A stretch of 64,000 bases of DNA from Monocercomonoides exilis (taxonomy: Eukaryota > Preaxostyla > Oxymonadida > Polymastigidae), in assembly GCA_001643675.2 (NCBI GenBank), contig LSRY02000011.1, positions 1,718,501 through 1,782,500 on the forward strand. Reading direction: 5' to 3'. Below the pieces are notes generated by a model. It was not told the DNA's origin. It did not search any database and worked only from the letters and a program-made list of their open reading frames with translations. Below, piece by piece: positions 1 through 12,200 of this stretch. The number at the start of each line of letters is the position of its first letter. The first letter of the stretch is position 1. Both the position numbers and the translations under genes were made by a program.

Positions 1-221
1 ATTTGAATGAAGCTCGAATTTTGATTTTTCAACAAAAAGAAAATAATGACAACAATACAAAAGGGAAAAAATATCAAAATCAATCATCATATGAAAAGCA
101 TTATTGAAGCCATCTCAAGGTGATCTATATTGGGTATTTCTGATCTGTTTCATTTTTTGGAATATCAGAAATGATATAGCAATGGGTTTGATCAAGCGTG
201 CAAAATCAAACAACATTCGCA
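1..221. other. AT-rich upstream region, no gene seen
   Basis: No coding exon is visible. It probably holds the promoter and 5' leader of the giant surface protein that starts at 222. A short ATG frame at 182 runs in another frame and stops within about 35 codons, so it could act as an upstream ORF, but nothing else supports that. Confidence 0.4.
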
Positions 222-3200
222 ATGGCGGGGCGGCTGCTGGACTGGGTTGTCTTTGTGTGTGCAAGCATTATTAATGCATATTGCTTGAATGATGACGATA
301 CAGAAAGCAGTTGCATGCAGAGGCACAGCTTGCCTGTTCCAACTCCTCATATTCCCCAAGTGCGTGTTACAAAGACAGTCATATCGTGCTCATCTTCATT
401 GCAATTTGAAAATAGTTCGGCTCTTCTTCGTTGCCTCACATTTGCTGCTTCTGGAAGCATTTCTCCTCGATTTAATCTTTCAAGCACTTTTGTGCAAATT
501 ATTGAGAGCACCGTGGAATGTGACGTGCATGGTATAACCAGCCCGTTTTGGAGTTGCGATGGTTCTATTTGCCTTGAAAATGTGACATTTGTGAACCCTT
601 CAAGTTGCAGTGTGATTGCTCCACTTGTGTCACAGCATCCTTGTGCTGCATCTTCGTTTCCCCAAGCTTTTGAACTGTCATCATCTTCGATTCACTCGTT
701 TGTTCTCACTTCTTCGCCTTTTCTTCCGTCTGCACCATTCATTTCAGCAAACATTCATCGATCAACCTTCTCCAACATCACATTGTCACCCGATTTCAGC
801 TTGGAAAACGATAACCGATTTGGTCCAAGGGAAACATCTATGAGCAACACTGTGTTCACGAACGTGAAGAATGTGTATGATGGCGGAATTGTTCGGTCTG
901 TGAATGCGCCTGAAAACAGCCTTGTGTGCACCAACTGCTCGTTTTTGTTTTGCAACAGAGGACTCAGCAACGATACTCGCCAGCGTCATCCTTCGCGTGT
1001 AACTTATTCCAATAAATCCTGTTCTTTCAATGACTCTTTATTCACATTTACGTCTGAAGGTCAAGGAGGAGCAATATATGTGGGTGGAAACGGTTCTCTG
1101 TGTGTTTATCGATGCACTTTCAAAGATTGCCATTCTATGGATAGGGGTGGAGCAATGTTTTGTAGCTATTTTTCGCATTGCTTTGTTTGCGATTCTGATT
1201 TCTGCGGATGCAAAGCCGAAAGCGCAGATGGTGCAATTACTTACTGGCATGGAAATCATCATTTAACGAAATCCTGCGTATTTGTAAATTGCACATCAGG
1301 AAGTTTTTTTGGAGCAATGAATTGCGAAGGAGTACCAATTGATAATCTTTTGTTGAATTGCACTTTTTCTTATTGTTGTTGCAATAAATCATATGCAGGC
1401 GTTTTGGGTATTCCCTATCCACTTGCTGAGTTTTATATTGTGGATTCTTTGTTTGAACATTCATCTTCAGCCCAAGCAGCTGGAGCTATATCATTATATG
1501 GTAGTTCTGATAACTCGTCAATGAATTGGAAATTTTTGCTTTTTCGCAACAACACATCGCCTTTGGGAAATGATGTGCAAGCAGTCTCATCAATGGCTGA
1601 TAAAGTGAACAAAAGCCAATTTGTGAGTTGTTTTTCTTCGAGTCAACAGCCTCGATTTATTCATTGCCCCAAATCAGGATCGTGCAGCAGTGCTAACAAT
1701 GAGGCAGATTGGCTGCCTGATCCTTCTCCTGTGGAGATCAATGTGAAGGGGGCAGGAGAAGACCTGGCATCGTGCGGAGGAGAAGGAAGCGAATGCAAAA
1801 CCGTTGGCCATGCGCTGACTCGTTCGATCTCGGTGCTGAGCCAACGGATTCTGCTTCACAGCGAAGGATTTACCGTTGGGCACATTGAGGTGGACATGCA
1901 GTATATTGTGGTGAAAGCAAAGTTTCCTTCACAAGAACAAGGCAGCAGGCCGGCCATCACGACAAGCACATCAGCAGAGGTATTCTGCAATGTTGTTGAA
2001 GGGTTGTTGAGTGTGGAAGGAGTGGACATTATCCATTCCTCGGGAAAGTGGCCTTCCACTTCTCTTTTCAGAGTTGCAGCGGATGGAAAATTGGTGCTCG
2101 CAGGAATGACGATTTCATCTGCCACTGGGGATGTTGCTTCGTTCACATGCAGTGTGGTTGAGATATTGTCAAGCGGAGCATCAATGGAACTTGAGAGAGT
2201 GTGCTTCTCGAAAATAAAGACAGAGAAGCCTGTGCTGTCATTTGTGGATAATGCTCAGCTGCACATTGCAGAAGTCTCGTTTTCAGGGGTGGAACGCACA
2301 GCAGGGAATGGAGGTGTGCTGGAAGTGAAAGTGCAAGCAGGGGAGACTGTGGAGTTGATGAACATGTCGTTTTCGTCGTGCAGTTGTTCAAATGGGAATG
2401 GAGGAGGGATGTGTGTGGAGGCAGATAGTGGAGCAAAAGTGGCTGTTGGGAATGGATCTTCACCGAGTGGAGGAGTAGCATTCGGAGCATGTGTGGCAAG
2501 CAAATTAGGGGGAGGGATATATTTGCGTTTGGGAGATGGAAGTGTGGATGTGAGATTGAATGGGTTGACTTTTACCGGATGTTCTGCATCAGCTGGAAGA
2601 GATGCGTTTGTGAATGCATACAACATGAAGAAAGCAGTGGAGAACAGATTGATATCATTTGGGATTGAGATGAGCGATGTGCACTGTGTGGAAGGGTATG
2701 AGAGATCGACAACGAACGAGAGGTTTGTGATTCCTGTTGTTGTGTATTTGTGGGAGAATCGCTCAACCCGGGCATATGTGAGCAATGGCAACGAGAGGGG
2801 TGCAGACTTCACTGGCTGTGGGTTTGCAGAGTATCCGTGCAGGAGTGTGGAAGGAGCGGTGCAGATGCGATTTGGAGAGTCAGACCGGAGGCTGCGGCTG
2901 TGTGAAGGGTTTGTGTTTGATCACGAATTGGCGTTGGATGCGAGATCGTTTGACATTGACGCAGATGCAAAGGGAAGTGTGAAAGTGCATGTGGAATCTG
3001 TGGATGCTGCAGGGGGAGCAGGGCTCGTGATGTGCAGTGTGGGGGTTGTGTTTACGAACCTCACATTTGAGCTTGGTGGAAGAGTTGGAGCGAAGAAATC
3101 CTTTTTGCATTGCGCGTCTGGATCGTTGAGAGTGAAAGACTGCTCGATGAGCATGGCACTTGACACAACACGCGTGCACTATTCTCTCATTAGCGTATCA

Positions 3201-6200
3201 AGTGGAATTCTCACGATTGTGGGGTTTGTTGTATCCAGAGAAAACAATGTTGTATTTGAGGGAGCTGCGGTGGTGGAGGTTTCAGGATCAGGCAGTTGCA
3301 CTGTGAGCGAAATGCAGCTCAACGGCACAACCACAAGCAGCACAGCTGGGCTGGTGCACATCTCGTCTTCAGGCACAACAGCTGTGAAATACAGCAACTT
3401 TTCGGATGCTGTGCTTCCATGCGGTGGCGTTGTGTGCTCCACATGCATCAAGAGTGTTGAGGTTTCAAATTCTACGTTTGACAATATCACGCGCTCATCA
3501 GGAGATGGATCGTGCATATGCTTTGGTGAGGCAAACAGTGGCTGTAAAGGGAGCGGGGAAGCAGAGATACTGAACTGCACAATGAAGAATTGCCATGTCT
3601 CTGGGGAAGCAGCGTGTGGAGGAGCTGTGGCTGTGGATATTGGTGGAGAAAGTGTTGTGAATGTGAGGGATTGTAGAATGGAAGAATGTTCAGCACGGTT
3701 TGGTGTTGGCTCAAACGGAAAGGGAGGTGCGATGTTTTTGGCACTTCGAAGCTCCACTTCCTTTTTCACGCTTGGCGCTGTGCTTGCGTTCACTTCCAAT
3801 TCAGCGAAGTTTGGGAATGATGTGTTTGTGGAAGCACCTAAATTGGATTTGGCTGTCACGACGAGCAGCTTCCAGTTCTTCGACAAGAACCAGCCATTCT
3901 CTCGAGATGCAGCGTGCGGGACTGACAGTCGCTGGGAGAATGTGGCTATTCCGCTTGTGTTCTATTTGATGGAAAGGGAGCAGGATGTGAGCGTGGCAGG
4001 CGGCGGAGAGGATGTAACTATTTGTGGGTTTGCAGAATATCCATGCAAAACGATTTCATTTGGACTGACGTTGCAGCCAGCTGAGAAGTCGATTCTGCTT
4101 CCAGCAGAGTTTGACCTTTGCGAGTATCTTCATCTGAGAGATTCTTTTGGCTGCCAAATTGGCTCAGAGCCACAATCTTCGACTTCATCCTCGCTATGCA
4201 CAATGAGGATGCTGGGGGATGGAAGCGCAGTTGAGGAATATGTTGGAGTTGAGCAGGATGTGAGAATATGCAATGTGAGGTTTGCGGTTGACTGCTGTAT
4301 GCGTCAGCCAGAGAAAGGATTGTTTGTGGTTTCTTCAGACAGTGGAATGTGCAAAATGAGCGGATGTGGAGTGTGCATGAGCACTTCAGCTTCAAGAGGT
4401 GCAGAAGCAGCCGTAAGAAGCGAGTTTTGCGTTGTGGAAAAAGGGAAGCTGGAATTGGTAGAATTTTTGGCAGAATCGCTGAAAGTGGAGCATTTTGGGC
4501 TGATCTGTGTGTGTGGAACAGGGGTGTGTGTGGTGAATGGATGCATTGTGAACAATTGCGAGTGGACATCTGAGAGAAGTGTATTTGAGTATTCGTCGAG
4601 TGGATCAATGAGTATGGAAGGTGTGGTGGTTGAGAATGTGGGGTGCAGCAGCTGCTCTGTGATTGAGGATGCAAATGGATCGTCTCTGGTTGTGGAAAAC
4701 AGCACATTTGGGAAGGTGACTCGAGGGATGGGGAATGGGAGCGTGATTAGGTGTGATGCCGAGGATGCATCTTCGGTTGTGGAGATATGGAACATTACAG
4801 TGAGTGAAGCAGCTGCAGTGGATGGATGTGGAGGAGCATTGTCAACAATTGTGGGAGATTGTGCGCACGTGAAAATTGGTGGAGGAATCGAGACAAAATC
4901 TGCATTTTGTTTGTGCCAAGCAGGGATGGGGAGCCAAAGAGAAAGCAAAGAAGGGGCTGAATATAGAGCCGTTAGGATTGTAGATGGGAATGGGAATGGA
5001 CTTGGAGGGGCGGTGCATGTGAAATGCATGGGAACTGCGGAGAATGTTGCATTTACAGAAATGCTGTTTGGTGCAGGTGTTCAAGCGAACAGAGCTGAAT
5101 GGCTGGGAAAGAACATGTTTGTGGAGGGGGATGATCTGAGCAAAATAGTGAAGGCAGAGGTATTTGGGTTTGAGATTGACGTGGAGTCGAACAGCACGTT
5201 TGAGGAGCTGAATGGGTTTGAAGGAGGGAATGAGTCGTATGGGATTCCTCTGGCAGTGTTTCTGATGGATTTTGATGGGCTTGCACGCGTGGCAGGAACA
5301 GATGAAGGAACAGGCGCAGCAGACTATCGGATGTGTGGTGTTGCACAATATCCGTGTGTGAGTGTTCTGTTTGCAGCATCTGCGAGGTTTGGGGAGGAGA
5401 CAGCTTCAATTGTGCTCACAAGTTCATTTGAATTCCAAGAACGCATCGTGCTTGGCAGCAGGCAGGATGTTGCGATTGTTGCTGGTGCTGATGGTTCAGG
5501 TGGAACAATTAATGTTTCGCCAGATGGAAGTGGGGAAGGCGAGAGTGTTGTGGAGTCGAAGCACAACACGACTTTTCGGGGAATGGAGTTTGTTCTTCCA
5601 GCAAGCTTTGTGGAGGTTAGTCGCTGCTGTTTCATGTTGTGCAGCAGTGGTACACTTGCAGTGGATGAATGTTCAGCGAGCAGAGCAGGGGACGGAAGGA
5701 TATCATATTCGTTCTTGAAGGCAACAAGTGGCACAGCATCACTTTCAACATTCAGTATTCAGGATGTTGGGATGGGAGCTGTGCCTGTGGTGGAAGGAAG
5801 AGGAGTCGATGCAAGGATTGTGCTCGACAATGTGACTCTGAGTGGGGTGAGTTCAGAGTGCACGACAGGGCTTGTTGTGCTGAGTGGAGGATGCAGTGGC
5901 GATGTGCAGAACTCGTCAGTGAGGGCAGCCACAACAGGCAACCACTGTGTAATTGCTATTTCGGAAGCATCAAGCGCAAGGGTGGAAAACAGCAACTTCA
6001 CAGAGCTTGTGAGGAGAGCCGGGGATGGAGGTGTGGTGGCAGGAGATGTGAGCGGAGGAGCGAAGCTGGAGATGAAGGGGTGTCGATTGAGTGGTGTTGC
6101 ATGCTTGGAAGCAGGTGGAAAGGGAGGGAGCATGAAGATGCGAGCAGCAGTAGATGGGGTTGTTGTGTGCGAGAATAACAGCGTGGAGCGCAGCACTCTC

Positions 6201-9200
6201 GTTGGAGAGGCGAGCTGTGGAGGAGGCTTCTTCTTGCAATTTGATTCGTCTGGAGTGAGCTACTCGATGAGGAATGTGCATTTTTCAGGAAACGAGGCAG
6301 GACCGGGATCGGATGTGTTTGTGGTGTGTCCGACGCCTCGCATCACGATTGATCGGAATCGGTGGGTGGGATCAGCCGTGGAGGGGCAAGAAAACAAGAC
6401 GATGTGGGTGATGGACAATGAGGAGCCACCGCTTGTGAATGCGACTCTGCTGAAATACCTGTTTCCGACAAAGGACAACATCATTTTTGTGAATACGGAG
6501 CATGGCTACAATGAGTCGTGTGGAGAGGAAGACTATCCATGCAACGAGCTGGGAGTGGGATTTGGGTGTCTGGGGACGGAGAAGGATGTTTTGCAGATCA
6601 TGCATGGAACTGAGCTTGTTATGGAGATCGAGCGGAATGAAGCGCCACTGACGATCCGAGGAGGCGATGGAGCAGGAGCCACTTCAGTGCTAAATGTCAG
6701 ATCCACAGGGCACATTGTGCTTGCTGCATACGTGCCAGAAATTGTGCTTTCGATTGAGCGAATCGCATTCAGACTTCCTCCACCTCCTGCAGCACACAGA
6801 GAGTTTGTTCTGGTGAGTTATGGAAAGGCGTATTTTGTGTCATGCACATTTGGGCAAGCGGAAGGGCAGGAGTTGGAAAGCGCAGAATGCGGGATGTGGA
6901 TTGCATTGTGCATCGGAGGAGAGCTTGAACTGAATCATGTGGAAGTGAAGCAAATGGATTATGGAGCAGGAAGAGGAATTCTCAGTGTGGAGGGGAGTGG
7001 AGAAGTTGCGGTGGTTGATACGAATGTTTCTTTTGTGAATGGTGCTGGGAGTGGTTTGGTGAGCGTTGTGGGCACAGCTCATTTATCGATGGAGAATAGC
7101 ACGATGGAAGATTGCAGCACGATCGATGGAGGAGTTGTGCACATGGAAGGCGAATGTGGATTGGATGTTACAAATGAATGTGCATTTTGTCGATGCACTT
7201 GCAGCAAAGGAAATGGAGGGTGGCTGAGTGCTGGATTGTCACAAGAAGGCTGTGTGCACATTGAAGATGCAAAGATCGAGGGGTGTGAGGCACATTCAGG
7301 GAATGAAGCAAATGGAGGAAAAGGTGGGGGAATAATGTTTGCGTTTGAGGATGATTTTGCTGGAGATTACTTGCTGAAATCCATTTTGTTTGCGGATAAT
7401 GCGGCTGAACTGGGGCGAGATCTGTTTGTTGAGTGCAAGAGCTTGAATGAGACAGTGGCTCCAGCGCGATTTGAGGGAGTGTGTGGAGACAAAGCAGACG
7501 GCTCGGCAGATATGTGGGGATGGGATCGTACGATTTTGGATGGGAATGAAGTTAGTTTGGATATGTTTCTTGTTCAGCTTGTCAGCACTCGGATCTGCAT
7601 CTCATCTCTCACTGGGCTTGACCTCCTTGGGTGTGGGGATGATGCGCTCCCTTGTTGCTCGTTCTGGCGAGCTGTTTCGAACACGGATCCAGCCAGCTCG
7701 GAAAGGGAGCTTGCTATTGAGGGAAGTGCATCGATCGAGGATGAGTACAATCTGTCGAACTTTGATATCTGTTCAAAGAATGAGTCTGAATGGGCAGAGG
7801 TTGCAGTCCGTTCATCGATCCCAGCTGGCCATTTGTCAGCTGTTATTGTGAATGAAAATGCGCTGAAACTGTGCCGTATCAGCTTTGTGATGCCATGCAG
7901 GTTTGAAGCCCCGAGAAATGCACTGATTGGATCGAGCGGCGAACATTCTCAGCTGCATGTTCTCAACTGTTCATTTGCTTGCGAGGCATCTGAGGCAGTG
8001 GAGTTTAGTGTTGTGCATGCTGATGGTGGGGCAGTTCAAGTTGAGGGATGCTCAATGAGAACTGTCAGTTGTATGAATGCTCCCTTTCGCATGAATGGAA
8101 CATTGACCTTTTCAAATTGCACATTTGCAAGACTCTCAACACCAGGATCTTCTGAAGGTGGAGCATTGCGATTGGGATTGGGGATGAGCTTTTCATTGAA
8201 GATGGAAAACACAACCATACAAGGATGCTCGTGTTCTGCGACTGAAGGGAGTGGAGGAGGGTTGTTTCTTGATTGTGCTGATTCTTCGAATGAGTGCCTC
8301 TTCACGTTTAAAGAAATGACCATGAGTGAAAACAACGCAAACCAGGGGAAGAACATGTATATTTGTGGGGCTGATCTCAACAAATCGGTGACAAGAGATG
8401 CATTCGACTTCGACTTCAGCTCAGCCATAAAAGATGAAAACATGTTTGTTGGCCGAGACGGCTTGCTGGGTCAAGTTGATCTGCTGATATTCCTTGTTGG
8501 ATATGAAGGAATGGAAGTTGCGGTTTCCGAAACTGGAGTTGATGTTGCAAGATGTGGAGGCACTGCACTGCCATGCTGCACATTCTGGAAGGCAATGCAG
8601 CAGTTCAGTCCGAGCAGCGTGAACATAACGCACATGCTGTTTATTGAAGAATCTGCCTTGTTGCGCAACTCCTTTGACGTCTCTGATTTTTCCATCACAT
8701 CAGAAGCTGGCTCGACTGGCGAGCGCCAAGTGTCAAGCATTGCGTGTGAAGGAGAAGTGGATGGATCTGACTCTGCGTTGCTTTTAAACAGCAGAACGCT
8801 GAACATGTCGAATGTGTGCATCTCGATCAGAGGGGTGTTTGGGAACAGAGAAGGAGCAGTGGTGGCAAGCGAGAGCGGGGATTTGATGTTTTTCGGGTGC
8901 ATATTTGAGACGCGGGTGGGTGTGGATGAGGCGAGCGATGTGGGGTTTGTGACTGTGAAGAGCGGAGGGGTGACCATGAAAGATCATGAAATGAGAAATG
9001 TTCATTCATCCCGAGCTGTGGTTGCTGTGCATGGAGGGTGCATGTGCGATGTTGATGGGCTGATTGCAGAGCACGTGGAGCTTGAGGATGTCTGCTTGTT
9101 CAGTTTTACTCGCAGTTTGGAGGGGCAATATCAAAGTCAGAGGCAGAGCCAGGAGATGAGCGCCAGATATGGAAATGGAGTAATTTGCACAACAGCACGT

Positions 9201-12200
9201 GTGAAGAACTCATCATTTATCACAGTGACAAGAGAAGGGAATGGGAGTGCTGTTGTTGAGTGCACAGGCGCAGGCTCTGGTGTGCACGGTGACGCTGAGT
9301 GCACGCGACTGCAAGTGAATGGAACGCGGTTTGAAGGATGCCGAGCGGGTGCAGGAGAGAAGGGGGGAGCGATGCTGTTTCTGCTGCAGGAAGGCGGGAG
9401 CATGAGCATGCGCGACAGCAGCATTATTCAGTGTGGATGCTCGATGGAGCGTGGCCGAGGAGGCGGGGTGTATGTGGAGAGCTGGGTGAATGGAGCGCTT
9501 GAGATGCTGTTTTCGCGAATGACGCTCAAAGCCAACACAGCGAAAGTTGGGAACGATATTTTTATCCGGTGTGAGTCGATTGAGACGCAGATCAACGAGA
9601 CGCTGTTCCAGATTGATGTGAATGGAGACGGGTTCAATGTGGTGAATGCCATCTTTGGGATCGATCTTGTTCACCGAGATCCTGTTGATCTGATGAACTT
9701 CATCAGCATATTCCAGTCAAGCACGATTCTTGTGAGTTCTGCGGCTGGCAGCAACGGAAGCAACGAGCGGCAGTGTGGGATATTTGATCTTCCGTGCCTT
9801 TCTGTGGAATATGGGCTGGCGCATGTTTCAGGGAGATATGCAAGGATGCTCCTTGTGCACACAGCATCAGGACTTTGTGGCGAGGCAGACTTTGATTCAG
9901 TTCAGGTGGGCGCAGCAGAGGGCACGATTTGTAGTGTTGATGTTGCATCAGGAATGAATTGCACGCGCTCTTCGGTTGGCATCACCGCAGGCAAGGTGGG
10001 GTTCACAGGAGTTCAGTTTGTGTTTCCTGCAGCGTTTGCATCGGAGCATTTTGTTTTCCTTGAAGCACAAAATGGGAGTCTCTCAATCACATCTTGCAGT
10101 TTCGCTGCACATTCTGTTGGTCAGTCCTCAACGAATGCTGCTGCTGCGGATGAATCATTTAGCATCATCCCGTTCACCCTCATTTGTGCAGAAACAGCAT
10201 CGATTGTTGTGTCTGGCCTCAAGATTATGAGTCTGGAACTGGGATCGCCTTCTCCGCTGATTAAAGTGGGAAGCATTTCAGCGACATTCCATTTTTTGCA
10301 TTTATCGAACGTGAGATTGGAGAATTCAGCAGTATCAATAACCCAGCAGAATTCAGGCGCTGAGGGTAATTTGGAAAGCCAGGGTTTTGAGCTTGCATCG
10401 TCAGTCTTTGAGAATGTGACATGCCCCTCGGCAGAAGGTGGCATTATTGCTTCAAAGGCATGTGAAATGCCGCTGAGGCTGTGCAACTGCTCTGTTTCAA
10501 AATGCACGCTTCAAAGTCAGAAAGGGTGTGTTGCCTTGTTGGATTCATGCAGAAACGTCACGATGGATGTCTGTGCATTTTCAGGAACAGGCGTTGGCTC
10601 GACTGCAAATGGCAATGCTGAATTCAGGGATATCCAGGAATGGATCTGCAGATGGAATGGATCGGCTGTGATGCTTGTGAACAGCACAGCAACGCTGAAG
10701 GACACAAGGATTTCAGATATGGAAATGGGGGGATTGAGCGTTGAAGGTGGGAAGGCAAGAGTGGAAAAGGGGGAGTTTGCGGGTAACAGTGCAGGAATCA
10801 GAAACTATGAATCGGCGAGAAGGAATGTTCTATGCTTTGGCAGCGCATCATTGGAGATTGAAAGTTTGAAAGGGGGAGACGGGCTGAAAGAGAACAGTTC
10901 GATGTGGATTTCGTCTGACAATGGCTGCAAGCTTGGTGGGCTGGCGGCCGAGAGGGCATCGCCATTTTTCATTCCTGTTTTGAGGAATGTGGAAGCTGTG
11001 AAAGATGGAAAGAAGATAGATATTGTGTTTGAAGGGCAGCTTCTGATGCCGTGTAACCTGGGGATGCGACTCACATTCACAAGAGGGGATGAAAAAGAGA
11101 TTGTAAGGGGAATATTTGGAGAAGACAATTTTGTATCAGAGAACGAAGTCCATTCATCAATCGAAGATTCTGGAGCTGGATGGGATGAAGAACAAACAGA
11201 AGTGAGTGTTAGCATTCTATTTGGAAAATCAGATTCTCCTTCATCAACAACAGATTTCATTCTGAAGAATAGAAGCGAGCTAAAAGCAAATGGAAATGAT
11301 AAACTTGTTGAAGGCAAAAATGGATATGGATCTTCTTCAACGGTGATAATTGTCATTTTGGTTGTGATGTTGTTGATTGTTCTAATAATTTCTGTGATAT
11401 TCATTGTTCGATGGAGAAAGCAAAAGAGAAGAACCGAAGAATTGGAGATCATTGTGGAGGATACGGTGAAAAAGGATCCGAAACTGATTGAGATGATGAC
11501 GATGGAAATGTCACCTGAAGAGAGGTGGAGAAGAGTGGAGAGGGAAGCAGAGAAGAAGAATGAAGAGAGGATTAAGAAGAGAATATATGAGACGAATATG
11601 GAACATTCCGAATCGTCAGAGCACCTTCTTTCTGAAAGTGGTTCCACTGAATATATTCTTGGAAGAGACTCAGACAAGATTCCTGAATGGATGCTGGAGA
11701 AAGTGGATGACAAAGAGGAAGAAGATGAAACAAGAAAGAGAACACCATCACCATCCATCTCTTCCACTTCATCCACATCAACAACTGATTCAGATTCAAC
11801 ATTTGTTAGAGGGGAGGATCTATGTCCAACCACCTCATCGATGTCGAATCTTGTGGATGCAATGGCATGCTCAGTTCCTCACGAGAAGCTGATTGTGGAT
11901 CTGAGGGATTCACTGTTCATACTGCTTCATGGAAGGAACGGGAAGAAAGAGATGGCGATTGGCACTCTTCAGGAGAGGGAGCTGACAGCTGCTCAGATCC
12001 TGTTCTGGGTGGCGAACGGTGCACTCCACTCATTTGACGAAATGGAAAACCCTCTTTCTTCTCTTGCGAATCTGAGTCCGCACATTGTTCTGTTCTCTGA
12101 GCACATGGTGATCACAATAGCGATGCACTCAGACTGCTCGTCAGACTCGGATTCAGACTCATCATCCATCTCATCATCAACTGTTGCGACATCTGCCAGC

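Noticed and set aside
2255-5029. Several 150-240-codon minus-strand frames (2255-2812, 3179-3886, 4304-5029)
   Set aside because: They are shadows of the long plus-strand exon, with His/Ser/Pro-rich composition and no recognisable domain.
10805-11833. 342-codon open frame on the minus strand opposite the giant receptor
   Set aside because: It is the Ser-rich mirror of the acidic/charged receptor tail. It has no family features, and the plus-strand protein here includes a clear membrane helix and kinase-like domain.
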